A stretch of 48,088 bases of DNA from Saprospiraceae bacterium. Lineage in GTDB: Bacteria; Bacteroidota; Bacteroidia; Chitinophagales; Saprospiraceae. The notes under the pieces are model-generated. The model ran no database searches. It was not told the DNA's origin and worked only from the letters and a program-made list of their open reading frames with translations. Location of the stretch: NCBI GenBank assembly GCA_020631355.1, contig JAHDHL010000031.1, forward strand, positions 10,159 through 58,246. Direction: 5' to 3'. Positions 39,612-48,072 of this stretch are shown in pieces. The position numbers and the translations under genes were made by a program. Every line of letters starts with the position of its first letter. Position 1 is the stretch's first letter.

Positions 39612-40514
39612 ATGAAATTCCGATTCCTGACCTTCCTACTTATAATAATGATGAGTTGCCATTCCAATGAGGCTGAATTAAAGGCATTGAAAATGGAAAA
39701 TCAGGCCTTGATGGAGAAATTGGAGGCATATGATGACAAGCAGAAAGAAGTTGTCCTAAAAAATACGACTACTCGTTCCATTATTTCACAATACAATGGA
39801 CAACAATACCAGATAAAGGTATCATTCCCTAAAAACTATGTTGCGGACTCTGCAAGATATCCCGTATTGTATGTTCTGGATGCTGAAACCAATTTCGGAG
39901 GCACGAGCTATATTGTTCAAAGGCTCATTAAGGATCGGCTCATTCCGGAAATCATTGTTGTGGGAATCGCTTATGATACGGATTATAAGAATTTTTATAG
40001 CCTCAGAAGTAGGGACCTGACACCTGTTGAGGACAAGGAACTCAGGATGGGTAACCATGCCGTAGACCCTACGGGTGGAGCAGCTGAATTCAGTAATTTT
40101 CTATTTGAGGAATTGTTTCCCTTTATTTCGAAAGAATTGAATATTGAAAATAATGACCGTGCTATCTACGGGCATTCCTATGGCGGATTATTTGGTTGCT
40201 ATACCTTTCTAGAGAAACCAGAATTATTCAATCGTTATATTATTTTGAGCCCATCATTATGGTTCAAGGATGAATATCTCATTGACCGAATCAAAAAGCA
40301 AACATTGGATATCAAATCCCCTACCCGATTGTATATGGCTTCAGGTACTGAGGAAGGACGAATCGACGATATGCAAATCGAATTTTCAGACCTCATAAAA
40401 TCCAAGAAACCGGAAAGACTCGAACTGCAATCCGAAATTCTAGATGATGAAACCCACCGAACCATTTTTGGGAGAGGATTCACCAATGGATTAAGATATA
40501 TTTATCAGAAATGA
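39612..40514 (+). CDS. Lipoprotein esterase (IroE/esterase-D-like alpha/beta hydrolase)
   Basis: 300 residues. The signal peptide ends in MMSC (Cys16). A coiled-coil stalk (ELKALKMENQALMEKLEAYDDKQKE, about 20-45) precedes the hydrolase domain. This has YPVLYVLDAETNFGG, the nucleophile elbow IYGHSYGGLFGCYTFL, and the final His in DDETHRTIFGRG; the acid is likely in the GTEEGR region. The order is that of putative esterases such as IroE/YbbA siderophore or acyl esterases. A stalk after the lipid anchor places the enzyme away from the membrane. The stop overlaps the next start (ATGA), so it is coupled to the SMI1/KNR4 gene. Confidence 0.88.
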   Translation: MKFRFLTFLLIIMMSCHSNEAELKALKMENQALMEKLEAYDDKQKEVVLKNTTTRSIISQYNGQQYQIKVSFPKNYVADSARYPVLYVLDAETNFGGTSYIVQRLIKDRLIPEIIVVGIAYDTDYKNFYSLRSRDLTPVEDKELRMGNHAVDPTGGAAEFSNFLFEELFPFISKELNIENNDRAIYGHSYGGLFGCYTFLEKPELFNRYIILSPSLWFKDEYLIDRIKKQTLDIKSPTRLYMASGTEEGRIDDMQIEFSDLIKSKKPERLELQSEILDDETHRTIFGRGFTNGLRYIYQK

Positions 40515-40969
40515 GTTGGAAAACATTCATACTAGGACTTCCAATAAAAGGGGCCGGCATAAAGACCTGGCCACCGGTTACTGAAGCACAATTCTTGCGT
40601 TTCAGCGAATTATTCTCCTTGGAATTACCACAAGAACTTTCAGATTTATATCATGAAACAAACGGTTTGCATGAATACATCGACGATATGTATATAGGAG
40701 AATTCATCTTGGAATTCGATGAATTGATAGAGGAAAACAAACACCTCCAAAAGGAAAGGACAGAACAGGAAGAACACCATCCCAGTACGGCTTTCCTATT
40801 TTTTGCCCGAGCAGGAAATGGGGATTTATTTGCTTATGAAATTGATAATGAAACGATTCAGTCCAATGCAATCATTGCTTGGAACCATGAGGATGATTCC
40901 GTCAAAATCGTAGCGAGGAACCTCAAATCATTCGTCAGAGAATGGCTTATGGGACAAATTTCCATTTAG
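40511..40969 (+). CDS. SMI1/KNR4 family protein
   Basis: 152 residues. The SMI1/KNR4 pattern is present: PVTEAQFLRFSELFSLELPQELSDLYHETNGL, then GEFILEFDELIEEN, and FLFFARAGNGDLFAYEID with I-I-A-W-N-H-E. Such proteins are often immunity proteins of contact-dependent toxin systems, but also occur alone. No toxin gene is nearby. It starts inside the stop codon of the preceding esterase gene (ATGA overlap). Cytosolic. Confidence 0.88.
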   Translation: MSWKTFILGLPIKGAGIKTWPPVTEAQFLRFSELFSLELPQELSDLYHETNGLHEYIDDMYIGEFILEFDELIEENKHLQKERTEQEEHHPSTAFLFFARAGNGDLFAYEIDNETIQSNAIIAWNHEDDSVKIVARNLKSFVREWLMGQISI

Positions 40970-41179
40970 AGTGGTTGTCCATTAGTTCTTCAATTATGGA
41001 GCATTGTTCTTTTTCTATTCTACTTTGTTAAAAAATCACCCGGTTGCCCGCTATCATCAAGTTTTCGCCTTGCATTCAAAAAACTACTGTATGGACATCA
41101 TTGAGTTTCTTTTGTCCTACTACCTAATTTATTCGTATCTTGTATTACCTCATTATCAAACCCTTAATCATAATTCGGT
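40970..41179. other. Intergenic region with a promoter-like box
   Basis: No gene. TATCTTGT at 41136-41143 (one base from the -7 consensus) is 37 nt before the LRR start at 41180. No terminator with a stem and T-run is obvious behind the SMI1/KNR4 gene. Confidence 0.35.
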
Positions 41180-42214
41180 ATGATGAAAAAACTACTATTC
41201 CTAAATATCCTATTCATTCATCTATTTCTCAAACAAGGTATTGCCCAACATACTTTCGAAAATCTGGAACTGGCCTTGCAAAATATAGAACAGGTCAAAA
41301 AACTTGATTTGAGGGTACAGAAAATCAATGAATTCCCCAAAGAAATATTCCAACTGATCCATTTGGAGGAATTAGATTTGAGTATCAATCAAATACGGTC
41401 TATCCCTAAGGAAATAGTACAATTGAAAAAACTCAGAATACTTGATTTAAGTGATAATGACATCAAGGAAATCCCGAAGGAACTCTTTCTATTACATCAA
41501 TTGGAAGAATTGGATATTTCAATGAATCAAATTCTAGAACTCCCTGAGGAAATAGGCCAGTTTCGGCTATTAAAACATTTGGATTTGGGAATGAATAGAT
41601 TGGAAACATTACCTTCTTCTTTCAAGGAATTGACCCAATTGGAATTCCTGAATCTGGAGGAAACCCAATTATCCGATTTAGAAACATTCCTCGGGCCTTT
41701 TACCAAACTCAACACCCTACATCTGAATTACCTGGATCTGGAAGCAGTTCCGGATTGTATTTGTGAATATAAGAATTTGGAATACATCTCTCTTGAGGGC
41801 AATTCCATCTCAGATTTACCCGATTGTTTCGGTTCCTTAAAAAAATTGGAAATCCTGCATTTGGACATGAATCAATTCAGTGAAATCCCGCCTGAAGTCA
41901 GAAGTCTGGAAATACTTTTCGAATTCACTATTTCGGAAAACAACATCACTATCATTCCTGCTTGGTTCAGTCAATTAAAAGAAATAGGATTCCTTTTTAT
42001 TGGAGATAATCAGATTAAGGATATCAGTCCCCTTTGTCAATTGGAGAAATTAGAGACATTATCCATAATGAATAATAAATTGGATTCATTACCAGAATGT
42101 ATCCATCGATTAGAAAAACTGGATTTATTCAACATCTCCGGAAATGATATTCCACAAGAGACATTGGAGAAATTATTAGAATCCATTCCGGAACTCTATC
42201 TGATCGCCAGATAA
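41180..42214 (+). CDS. Exported leucine-rich-repeat protein
   Basis: 344 residues with a signal peptide (MMKKLLFLNILFIHLFLKQGIAQ; the second ATG at 41183 would serve as well). From about residue 40 there are roughly twelve LRR units of about 23 residues with the pattern L-x-x-L-x-x-L-x-(L/I)-x-x-N-x-I-x-x-(I/L)-P-x-E, for example KLRILDLSDNDIKEIPKEL and LKHLDLGMNRLETLPSSF. One unit (LETFLGPFTKLNTLHLNYLDLEAVP) departs from the regular form. It is a secreted or periplasmic binding protein without an enzyme domain. It is 12 nt upstream of the next gene and begins a plus-strand run to 45673. Confidence 0.9.
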   Translation: MMKKLLFLNILFIHLFLKQGIAQHTFENLELALQNIEQVKKLDLRVQKINEFPKEIFQLIHLEELDLSINQIRSIPKEIVQLKKLRILDLSDNDIKEIPKELFLLHQLEELDISMNQILELPEEIGQFRLLKHLDLGMNRLETLPSSFKELTQLEFLNLEETQLSDLETFLGPFTKLNTLHLNYLDLEAVPDCICEYKNLEYISLEGNSISDLPDCFGSLKKLEILHLDMNQFSEIPPEVRSLEILFEFTISENNITIIPAWFSQLKEIGFLFIGDNQIKDISPLCQLEKLETLSIMNNKLDSLPECIHRLEKLDLFNISGNDIPQETLEKLLESIPELYLIAR

Positions 42215-42226
42215 AAAACTAAAGAT

Positions 42227-43210
42227 ATGAGAGTTATATTAATTCACCTCTTTTTTATCATATCCTTATCTTTTTCATTAGCCCAGGAAAACACACTAAG
42301 CATTGAGGATATTTCCAATGATACAGAAGCAAATGCATTCGTAAATGCAATGGATAACTTATTCCTCGAATGCATCAAGATTCCTAGCCCTGAAGAATTG
42401 GAGGAAATTAAAGTTCGGGATAATCTAGATACTTGGAGTGAAATCAGCTTGGCTGAAATTTCAGATTCATTGGATATAAGGAATTATGAAATAATGGATT
42501 TTGATAATAATGGTCATCTGGACTTACTAATTAGAGGGGATTGCACGCAATTACTAACCATACTCCTTATGAACCAAGGAAATAATAAGTTCGATGACTA
42601 TTATTTATCCCAAGGGAATGAGGCATTCATCAAATTCGGACAGTTAGATGGGAAAAATGTTTTGGAATATTATTATATGGATTGTCAATCCAACTCATCT
42701 TTCCAACTCAAGATAAAAAAGAGAACGCTTACTTTCAAATCAGGTCGTTTCTATGAATATTATGACCAAAAGAACAACAAGGAAATCGTTGGTCTATATT
42801 ACAAGACAACAGCTTGTTTTGGTACTTGTCCTGTATTCGAAATGAGTATACAGGTAGATGGTACATCAATCTATAAACCCAAAATGTTTAATTACAAGAA
42901 AAAATTAAAAAAAGGAGAAATCCGTAAATCAAAAAATGAAAGAAAAGGAATTTTAAAAACTACAATTACAAAAAAATACATCAATGAAATTTTAGACATT
43001 ATTACAAGCATCGATATAAACGACGTCAAAAAATGTAAAACAACAGGATCAACAGATGAACCCAATTGTTATCTAACCATTAGATATGCTGATGGTTCCA
43101 TAGATAAAATATCTGACTACGGTAAGGACACTAGTTTTTCATTACAATATGTATATCATCTCATTGAGGAGCTACGATATAATCAGAAATGGAAAAAATC
43201 CCCTAGATAG
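42227..43210 (+). CDS. Exported protein with a DUF6438-like C-terminal domain
   Basis: 327 residues with signal peptide MRVILIHLFFIISLSFSLAQ. The first half includes IMDFDNNGHLDLLIRGDC, an FG-GAP-like or EF-hand-like strand and loop. From about residue 195 comes VGLYYKTTACFGTCPVFEMSIQVDG, the C-(F/Y)-G-(T/x)-C-P-V pattern of DUF6438, followed by YADGSIDKISDYGKD and an ending with LIEELRY. Four or more Cys (CFGTC, KCKTT, NCYL) suggest disulfides outside the cytoplasm. The function is unknown. Composition is AT-rich between 42880 and 43080. Confidence 0.75.
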   Translation: MRVILIHLFFIISLSFSLAQENTLSIEDISNDTEANAFVNAMDNLFLECIKIPSPEELEEIKVRDNLDTWSEISLAEISDSLDIRNYEIMDFDNNGHLDLLIRGDCTQLLTILLMNQGNNKFDDYYLSQGNEAFIKFGQLDGKNVLEYYYMDCQSNSSFQLKIKKRTLTFKSGRFYEYYDQKNNKEIVGLYYKTTACFGTCPVFEMSIQVDGTSIYKPKMFNYKKKLKKGEIRKSKNERKGILKTTITKKYINEILDIITSIDINDVKKCKTTGSTDEPNCYLTIRYADGSIDKISDYGKDTSFSLQYVYHLIEELRYNQKWKKSPR

Positions 43211-43246
43211 AAGGATGAATTCATTATATAATATTGATTTACCCTT

Positions 43247-43771
43247 ATGATTATGGATAATTCAAAACAACTCGGCTACCTTATCATAGGAATCATTGTT
43301 CTATTTTGTCTCTTTTGGGCCCATCATGAATATGACTTTTATAAATCTATCACCAAAGACTTAAAAAATGAACATATAATTGATTCATTGTATACAGAAT
43401 TGGGCGATGCTGCATTAATAGCCAAAGAGAAACAATATGATAAAAATTTCAGGGCTTTCATCCAACGATTCAATCAGGATAGTCTTTTCCAAGTCTCGAG
43501 CATCCAATTCCCTCTGACATATATTTATCGAGAATCAGTAGGGAAAGAACATGAAAAAAAGAAAATCCATCAGGTGGAATGGAAACACATCTCCATTGAT
43601 TGGGGAACAGTAAGAGAGGAGGAAGAAAAATATAAAATCCTTACTTACTGGGATAATCATACCATGAAAGTGTATGTAAGGGGATTAAATAGTGGCATTT
43701 ACTATGACTACCATTTCCTTGAGGTGGATGATCGTTGGAGGCTTATCAAATGGGAGGATTTTTCTCATTAG
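43247..43771 (+). CDS. Single-pass membrane protein, unknown function
   Basis: 174 residues; the start may be the second ATG at 43253. One transmembrane segment at about 9-27 (LGYLIIGIIVLFCLFWAHH) anchors a soluble domain of about 140 residues, which is likely extracytoplasmic. It ends in NHTMKVYVRGLNSGIYYDYHFLEVDDRWRLIKWEDF, a strand pattern as in NTF2-like or lumazine-binding-like calcium-channel-type folds where the last strands carry W-x-L-x-x-W. I do not assign a family. Confidence 0.65.
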   Translation: MIMDNSKQLGYLIIGIIVLFCLFWAHHEYDFYKSITKDLKNEHIIDSLYTELGDAALIAKEKQYDKNFRAFIQRFNQDSLFQVSSIQFPLTYIYRESVGKEHEKKKIHQVEWKHISIDWGTVREEEEKYKILTYWDNHTMKVYVRGLNSGIYYDYHFLEVDDRWRLIKWEDFSH

Positions 43772-43834
43772 GATAATTTTATCATCTTAAAAATTGTATT
43801 TTCATTACATCAAAATAGAACCCGTATCATAATT

Positions 43835-44356
43835 ATGGAAAAAATCAACTTGAACGTGGATTTATTATTACGCAAGGATGAGGTCGGATTCATCAGGAAT
43901 AATGAATTCCGAGGAAAAAAAGCCGGACTGGCATGGAAATACAACAACCATCTCAACGGGCTTGCCAGGACTCGTTTTATCATTTTTGTGATGGTCATCC
44001 TCATCCTGTACCCTGCCATTGTCAATTATCTTTACCCCAGTGCCATCAACAGTTTACATGACATCCCTGACCCGAAAATCATGTTGTATGAAAGAGGCGT
44101 TTATAGTATCATATTCTTGTTATCAGGCCTGATATTCAACCGATTCAGAATCGTGGCCATATTACTAGCCAGTGTCCCCCTCATCCTTGCCATCATCACA
44201 TATGTTTTATTGAGTGATGGTTTCGGGTTTACGAATATGCTATATTTAATTGCCGTTCTCCTTATTATAAATGTCGGTTTTTATAATAATTATATGATTC
44301 ATAAATTGCGTGAACAATTGGAGCATGATTTTATAGAACAACACCTAGTGGAGTGA
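43835..44356 (+). CDS. Multi-pass membrane protein, unknown function
   Basis: 173 residues with four transmembrane segments (about 50-67, 92-110, 113-131 and 138-154). The first 48 residues are soluble and basic (LRKDEVGFIRNNEFRGKKAGLAWKYNNHL), and the C-terminus (HKLREQLEHDFIEQHLVE) is charged, so both ends are probably cytoplasmic. No family is recognised. It is followed after 40 nt by the DUF2007-like gene and may be cotranscribed with it. Confidence 0.65.
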   Translation: MEKINLNVDLLLRKDEVGFIRNNEFRGKKAGLAWKYNNHLNGLARTRFIIFVMVILILYPAIVNYLYPSAINSLHDIPDPKIMLYERGVYSIIFLLSGLIFNRFRIVAILLASVPLILAIITYVLLSDGFGFTNMLYLIAVLLIINVGFYNNYMIHKLREQLEHDFIEQHLVE

Positions 44357-44396
44357 AATAATCCTATTGAACAACAACACGAAGAAAATTCAACAG

Positions 44397-45146
44397 ATGC
44401 AAATTTTAGATGAACATTTGATTTCCAAGGATTCAGAAAGCGTTGATACCAGTGCTTTTGCCGTATTCAGGAAACTCAACAAAAAGGAAGACCTAGAGGA
44501 TATACTGGAAATACTCAAGGAAAATGATATTTCCTATCGGGCAAGGGAGAATAAGGCCATGCTAGATTCGGTTATCATTGGGCAGGCCCTTAACGAGAAT
44601 TTTTGGATTGAGATATTCGATTATGAATTCAAGCGGGCCAATCAGATTCTGGAGGCAGCAGCTTCCTCGAATTACAGCCAAGAGGATATCAGTCAGCACT
44701 ATCTCAATGAACTCGACGATGATGAACTGATGGAGGTCCTTACCAAACCAGACGAATGGAACCAAGATGCCACCGTCATGGCCAAACTCATCCTTGAAAA
44801 CAGAGGGAAATCCGTTAATGAAAGACAAATCAAACAAACCATTGATGATAGGTTAGTAGAAATGAAACAACCCAAATCAGCCTCCCTTTTTGCTCGTTTG
44901 GGTTTCATAGTCCTAGCGCTGGTATGCGGTTACTTTTCCCATAGGATTCTGGTGATGGCAGGCGTCGGCTCGATGGTTTGTGTCCTTACCGGATTCTATT
45001 ATGCCACTTTCAAGGAAACAGCACCTGATGGTGAACGCTATCTGGCCTTTGATTCATCCACTAGACAATATGGATGGATACTCATTGGAATCGCTATCCT
45101 AGCCTTTCTACTTGCTCTATTACTGATTCCCAATCCAGAAATGTGA
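44397..45146 (+). CDS. DUF2007-like N-terminal domain plus membrane segments
   Basis: 249 residues from the ATG at 44397; a TTG at 44367 is a weaker start. Residues about 15-75 (AVFRKLNKKEDLEDILEILKENDISYRARENKAMLD, then IEIFDYEFKRANQILEAA) match the DUF2007 type: a short domain thought to be regulatory, with a beta strand, helix, and an A-x-x-I-L helix. A second helical part lies at about 95-160 (LNELDDDELMEVLTKPDEWN). Three transmembrane segments follow from about 178. Signal-transducing or scaffold roles are possible. The next gene starts 41 nt behind. Confidence 0.75.
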   Translation: MQILDEHLISKDSESVDTSAFAVFRKLNKKEDLEDILEILKENDISYRARENKAMLDSVIIGQALNENFWIEIFDYEFKRANQILEAAASSNYSQEDISQHYLNELDDDELMEVLTKPDEWNQDATVMAKLILENRGKSVNERQIKQTIDDRLVEMKQPKSASLFARLGFIVLALVCGYFSHRILVMAGVGSMVCVLTGFYYATFKETAPDGERYLAFDSSTRQYGWILIGIAILAFLLALLLIPNPEM

Positions 45147-45187
45147 GGTTAGGAGATAACTTACATTCTGAAATAGAATTCCAATTC

Positions 45188-45673
45188 ATGAATAATAAAT
45201 ACCATTTTAACGAATTTGAAAAACGCTTTGAGTCCAAGGAAATAGTTTGCAAATACTGCAACAGTAGAACAATGGGAGACCCCGAAGAACAATACTATGC
45301 ATCCATCTACAGGGTCATGAATAGAAGTAATATCATTATCAAACGAACTGTGGAATATAATGAAATAAAGATTGGTATTCCCAGATGTAATGATTGTTTC
45401 AAAATTCATGAGGGCGGAAAGGCCAGAGGGGGGTTCTATACAATTATTCTTTCCATCTTAGCATTAGGAATATTCCACTATCTATTTGGTGAAGCTGTAG
45501 TATATGCGTTAATTTTCATACCTATCATCCTAGCAGCATTCTTACCCATGGGCATCAGGGAAAATTATGCGCACAAACACAATATCCCCACAGAGGAAGC
45601 CCCGACCAAAGATAATGAATGGATTAAGTCATTACTCCAAGAGGGTTGGTCCACGAAAAGACCAGAAGTATAG
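45188..45673 (+). CDS. Zinc-ribbon membrane protein, unknown function
   Basis: 161 residues from the ATG at 45188. An upstream in-frame start at 45074 lies inside the previous gene and is unlikely. The N-terminal soluble part carries two CxxC pairs, CKYC and CNDC, about 48 residues apart, which would bind zinc. Two transmembrane segments follow at about 83-101 and 104-122, then a charged tail (RENYAHKHNIPTEEAPTKDNEW) with helix. The family is unknown to me. It is the last gene of the plus-strand run. Confidence 0.65.
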   Translation: MNNKYHFNEFEKRFESKEIVCKYCNSRTMGDPEEQYYASIYRVMNRSNIIIKRTVEYNEIKIGIPRCNDCFKIHEGGKARGGFYTIILSILALGIFHYLFGEAVVYALIFIPIILAAFLPMGIRENYAHKHNIPTEEAPTKDNEWIKSLLQEGWSTKRPEV

Positions 45674-45674
45674 A

Positions 45675-45736
45675 TTTGGATGTTAGATACCAGACATTCA
45701 TCCATCGTCTCCTCGTCTAGCATCTAGCGTCTATCC
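45675..45736. repeat. Imperfect inverted and heptamer-like repeats between convergent genes
   Basis: TAGATACCAGAC on the left and GTCTAGCATCTA on the right pair imperfectly (10 of 12), and the right side contains the short direct unit TCTAGC twice, at the string CGTCTAGCATCTAGCGTCTA. The tract lies between genes that end at 45673 (plus) and 45743 (minus), so it is probably a bidirectional termination or low-complexity spacer. Confidence 0.45.
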
Positions 45737-45742
45737 TACACA

Positions 45743-46228
45743 TCACTTTCTCAGTCCCTCGATAAATTGGCAAACCGCAACGATTTCGGTTTCGGTCATC
45801 ACTCCCTTAAAAGGTGTCATTAATCCTTTACCATGGTAAACTTGAGCTACGCTTTCCTCCAATGGTAATTTAGATTTCGTCAGATCCTTAGCACCATTTA
45901 CATTGAGATTACCGGTAAAGCCATGACAATTCGCACAGAGCATCTTATACTTCGCCTCGGCATCCACAGCTGAAACCTCATCGGATTGTGATTGTACGGC
46001 AGCAATGATTTCCTTGGCCTTATCAATTTGTTCCTGAGGAATGGGCTCTGTTTTTTCCTCCTTGGTTTCCTTTGTCTTTAGGGTCTCTTTCTTTACCTCT
46101 TTCTCCTTAGAATCAGAACGGTCCACTATTCGATATTGCTGATTTTCATCGTTCTTTTCAGGCGTCGAACAAGCCCATAAAAAAGAAAAGGATAGGAATA
46201 GGATAACAGTCCAAATATGGTATTTCAT
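45743..46228 (-). CDS. Lipoprotein cytochrome c with a charged linker
   Basis: 161 residues. The signal peptide ends in LWAC (Cys20). About 70 residues of Lys/Glu-rich linker (EKEVKKETLKTKETKEEKTEP) follow, then a class I cytochrome c domain with heme motif Cys98-Ala-Asn-Cys-His102 and the distal Met in GLMTPFKG. The end VCQFIEGLRK is the last helix. It carries electrons on the outer side of the membrane. It begins 4 nt behind the stop of the CaiB/BaiF gene and is cotranscribed with it, an unusual pairing whose meaning is unknown. Confidence 0.9.
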   Translation of the reverse strand: MKYHIWTVILFLSFSFLWACSTPEKNDENQQYRIVDRSDSKEKEVKKETLKTKETKEEKTEPIPQEQIDKAKEIIAAVQSQSDEVSAVDAEAKYKMLCANCHGFTGNLNVNGAKDLTKSKLPLEESVAQVYHGKGLMTPFKGVMTETEIVAVCQFIEGLRK

Positions 46229-46232
46229 GATA

Positions 46233-47285
46233 CTATTTTTTGATTTTAAAAGGAATGGAAATGGATTTCATTTCAGTTCCCTTGTCTGTAGTAAATGTCT
46301 CAAAGGTATTTTTGGTTTGATGGTAATGTGATGTTTCTAATTCTTCTATGTTCAATACTGGCGCGATACACACATCCTTCCCCTTGAAGAATGCCAACCA
46401 CTCATCCCTGGTTTTCTCCTTGAAAAGGGCTACGACTTCCTCCTTGGGGAAATTCATATTCGCCAATTCGAATTCACTATCCCGTTTCCAATCCGGTTTC
46501 CCGACCGTATCACAGATGTTATTCCAGAATTTGGGTTCCATGGCTGCCACTGCAATCCACTCACCGTCACTGCATTCGTATGCTGCATAATTCGCAGTAG
46601 TCTTACCATTGATGATATTGAATTGCCTGTAGTCCAGGCCTCCCTTGTGCAAGGTAAAGGGAATCATAAGGAAAGGGTTCATTGAATCCGCTATTGAAAC
46701 ATCCACGAAGCAGCCCTCACCGGTCCTCATCTTCCTCAATAAGGCGGATTGTAAAGCCATAACAGCCATATAGGCACCACCAATATCCGCAAACTGTGTA
46801 TCGGAAACATTGGGTTTGCCATTATCATCCCGCATTAATCCCATGACTCCGGAATAAGCGAGGTAATTGAAATCATGGCCCGCTTCATTGGAATAGGCAT
46901 TATCGTGTCCATATCCTGTCAATGAGACATAAACTAGATTAGGATTGATTTTCTTCAAATCCTCATAACCCAGCCCCCATGCATCCATTGCTCCCGGTCT
47001 GAATTGTTCGATGATGGCATCAGCATCCTTGACCCATTCGTGTATTTCCCTTAATCCATCCGCTGTCTCATAATCCACTATCTTACAGGTCTTACCATGA
47101 TTGATTTGATGGAACAAGATACTAGCCCCATCCACCTGCATACCACTGTAACGGACATAATCCATTCTCTTGGGACTTTCCACCTTTATAATATCCGCGC
47201 CCATCTGCGATAAAAGATGGGTGGCCATAGGGCCAGGTAACAATCTGGTAAAATCTATGATTCGAATGCCTTCCAATAATTTCAT
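46233..47285 (-). CDS. CaiB/BaiF family CoA-transferase (alpha-methylacyl-CoA racemase-like)
   Basis: 350 residues from the ATG at 47283-47285. The choice over the upstream ATG at 47315 rests on a perfect -7 box at 47313-47320. The family pattern is clear: LEGIRIIDFTRLLPGPMATHLLSQMGADIIKVE at the N-terminus, FRPGAMDAWGLGYEDLKKINPNLVYVSLTGYG, AGHDFNYLAYSGV with the likely catalytic Asp138, and Q-S-A-L-L-R-K with C-terminal family features. It acts on CoA thioesters, either moving CoA or epimerising an alpha-methylacyl-CoA; GHDFNYLA and the order resemble the racemases. No CoA ligase or other acyl-CoA gene is present, so the substrate is not known. Confidence 0.92.
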   Translation of the reverse strand: MKLLEGIRIIDFTRLLPGPMATHLLSQMGADIIKVESPKRMDYVRYSGMQVDGASILFHQINHGKTCKIVDYETADGLREIHEWVKDADAIIEQFRPGAMDAWGLGYEDLKKINPNLVYVSLTGYGHDNAYSNEAGHDFNYLAYSGVMGLMRDDNGKPNVSDTQFADIGGAYMAVMALQSALLRKMRTGEGCFVDVSIADSMNPFLMIPFTLHKGGLDYRQFNIINGKTTANYAAYECSDGEWIAVAAMEPKFWNNICDTVGKPDWKRDSEFELANMNFPKEEVVALFKEKTRDEWLAFFKGKDVCIAPVLNIEELETSHYHQTKNTFETFTTDKGTEMKSISIPFKIKK

Positions 47286-47312
47286 ACGATAGAATTGAAT
47301 CACCAAAGTAAA

Positions 47313-47320
47313 CAAAACTA
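47313..47320 (-). promoter_or_regulatory. -7 box of the CaiB/BaiF-cytochrome operon
   Basis: The minus strand reads TAGTTTTG, a perfect TAnnTTTG, giving a leader of about 22 nt before the ATG at 47285. Confidence 0.5.
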
Positions 47321-47412
47321 TCCACTCAACTGATAAAAAAGGATCTTGTAAGTCTTATCAATGTCGAGGTGATATTACTATAAGTGCTCCTTGAATCTTA
47401 AGGAATTGGTAT

Positions 47413-48072
47413 TTATTCAACCACATAAAAGCAATATCCTCCTCCCTCAACAAAATCATTGTTAGGCGAATCCCAGAGTGAGTTGATGAATGGATCGGGA
47501 CTATCCAAGAGATAATCTATATTATTATCGGTAGATGTATTCATGATGGTATATCCATCAATGGCGAAGTTGGAACATCGCTCAATAAAATCCGGTTCCT
47601 GAACAGGAGAAATAGTAGATAATGAATAATATAATCCTACATGATTAGGGATGATATAATATGAGAAAGAATAATTATCTTGGATATAATCAATGTCTAA
47701 GTTCATCCTCACCTTACCACTTGAAAAATTCTGATACGATACATCATGATTGGAACCAATCGAGAAATCCAATATGGCATTGGTTCTATAATTGGCAGTA
47801 TCAATCTTAAATATACTGGAACTGTACCTTAAATCAGTGTCTATAAACCCAAAGGTCCTGTTTTCACCAGTCTCATAAATATCGTTTGAGAAGTCAGAGA
47901 AAAAATGAATGGTATCCCCAACGTGGAATGTATCAGCAATTGGATTCATCTGCACCTGATATTCGAATTTGTATGCTCCAAATTCCCCAGGTCTATTACA
48001 ATTCGTATCTATCCCACAGCTATAAATGAATAAAGAAAATATCATGGGATAAATGAAGTATATTTTTTTCAT
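47413..48072 (-). CDS. Lipoprotein, unknown function
   Basis: 219 residues, complete within the window although its start is only 16 nt from the right edge. The signal peptide ends in IYSC (Cys19), then Gly-Ile-Asp. The mature part is beta-rich, with FHVGDTIHFFSDFSNDIYETGENRTFGFIDTDLRYSS, as in Ig-like or adhesin-like folds of the phylum, and ends in Gly-Gly-Gly-Tyr-Cys-Phe-Tyr-Val. Four further Cys could form disulfides. No family is recognised and the neighbour to the right is outside the window. Confidence 0.72.
   Translation of the reverse strand: MKKIYFIYPMIFSLFIYSCGIDTNCNRPGEFGAYKFEYQVQMNPIADTFHVGDTIHFFSDFSNDIYETGENRTFGFIDTDLRYSSSIFKIDTANYRTNAILDFSIGSNHDVSYQNFSSGKVRMNLDIDYIQDNYSFSYYIIPNHVGLYYSLSTISPVQEPDFIERCSNFAIDGYTIMNTSTDNNIDYLLDSPDPFINSLWDSPNNDFVEGGGYCFYVVE

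Noticed and set aside
41180-42214. Repeats within the LRR gene as a DNA repeat array
   Set aside because: They reflect the leucine-rich protein repeats and differ at the DNA level.
45721-45736. CRISPR-like short repeats near 45720
   Set aside because: Units of about 7 nt with no spacer structure and only two or three copies; no cas genes.
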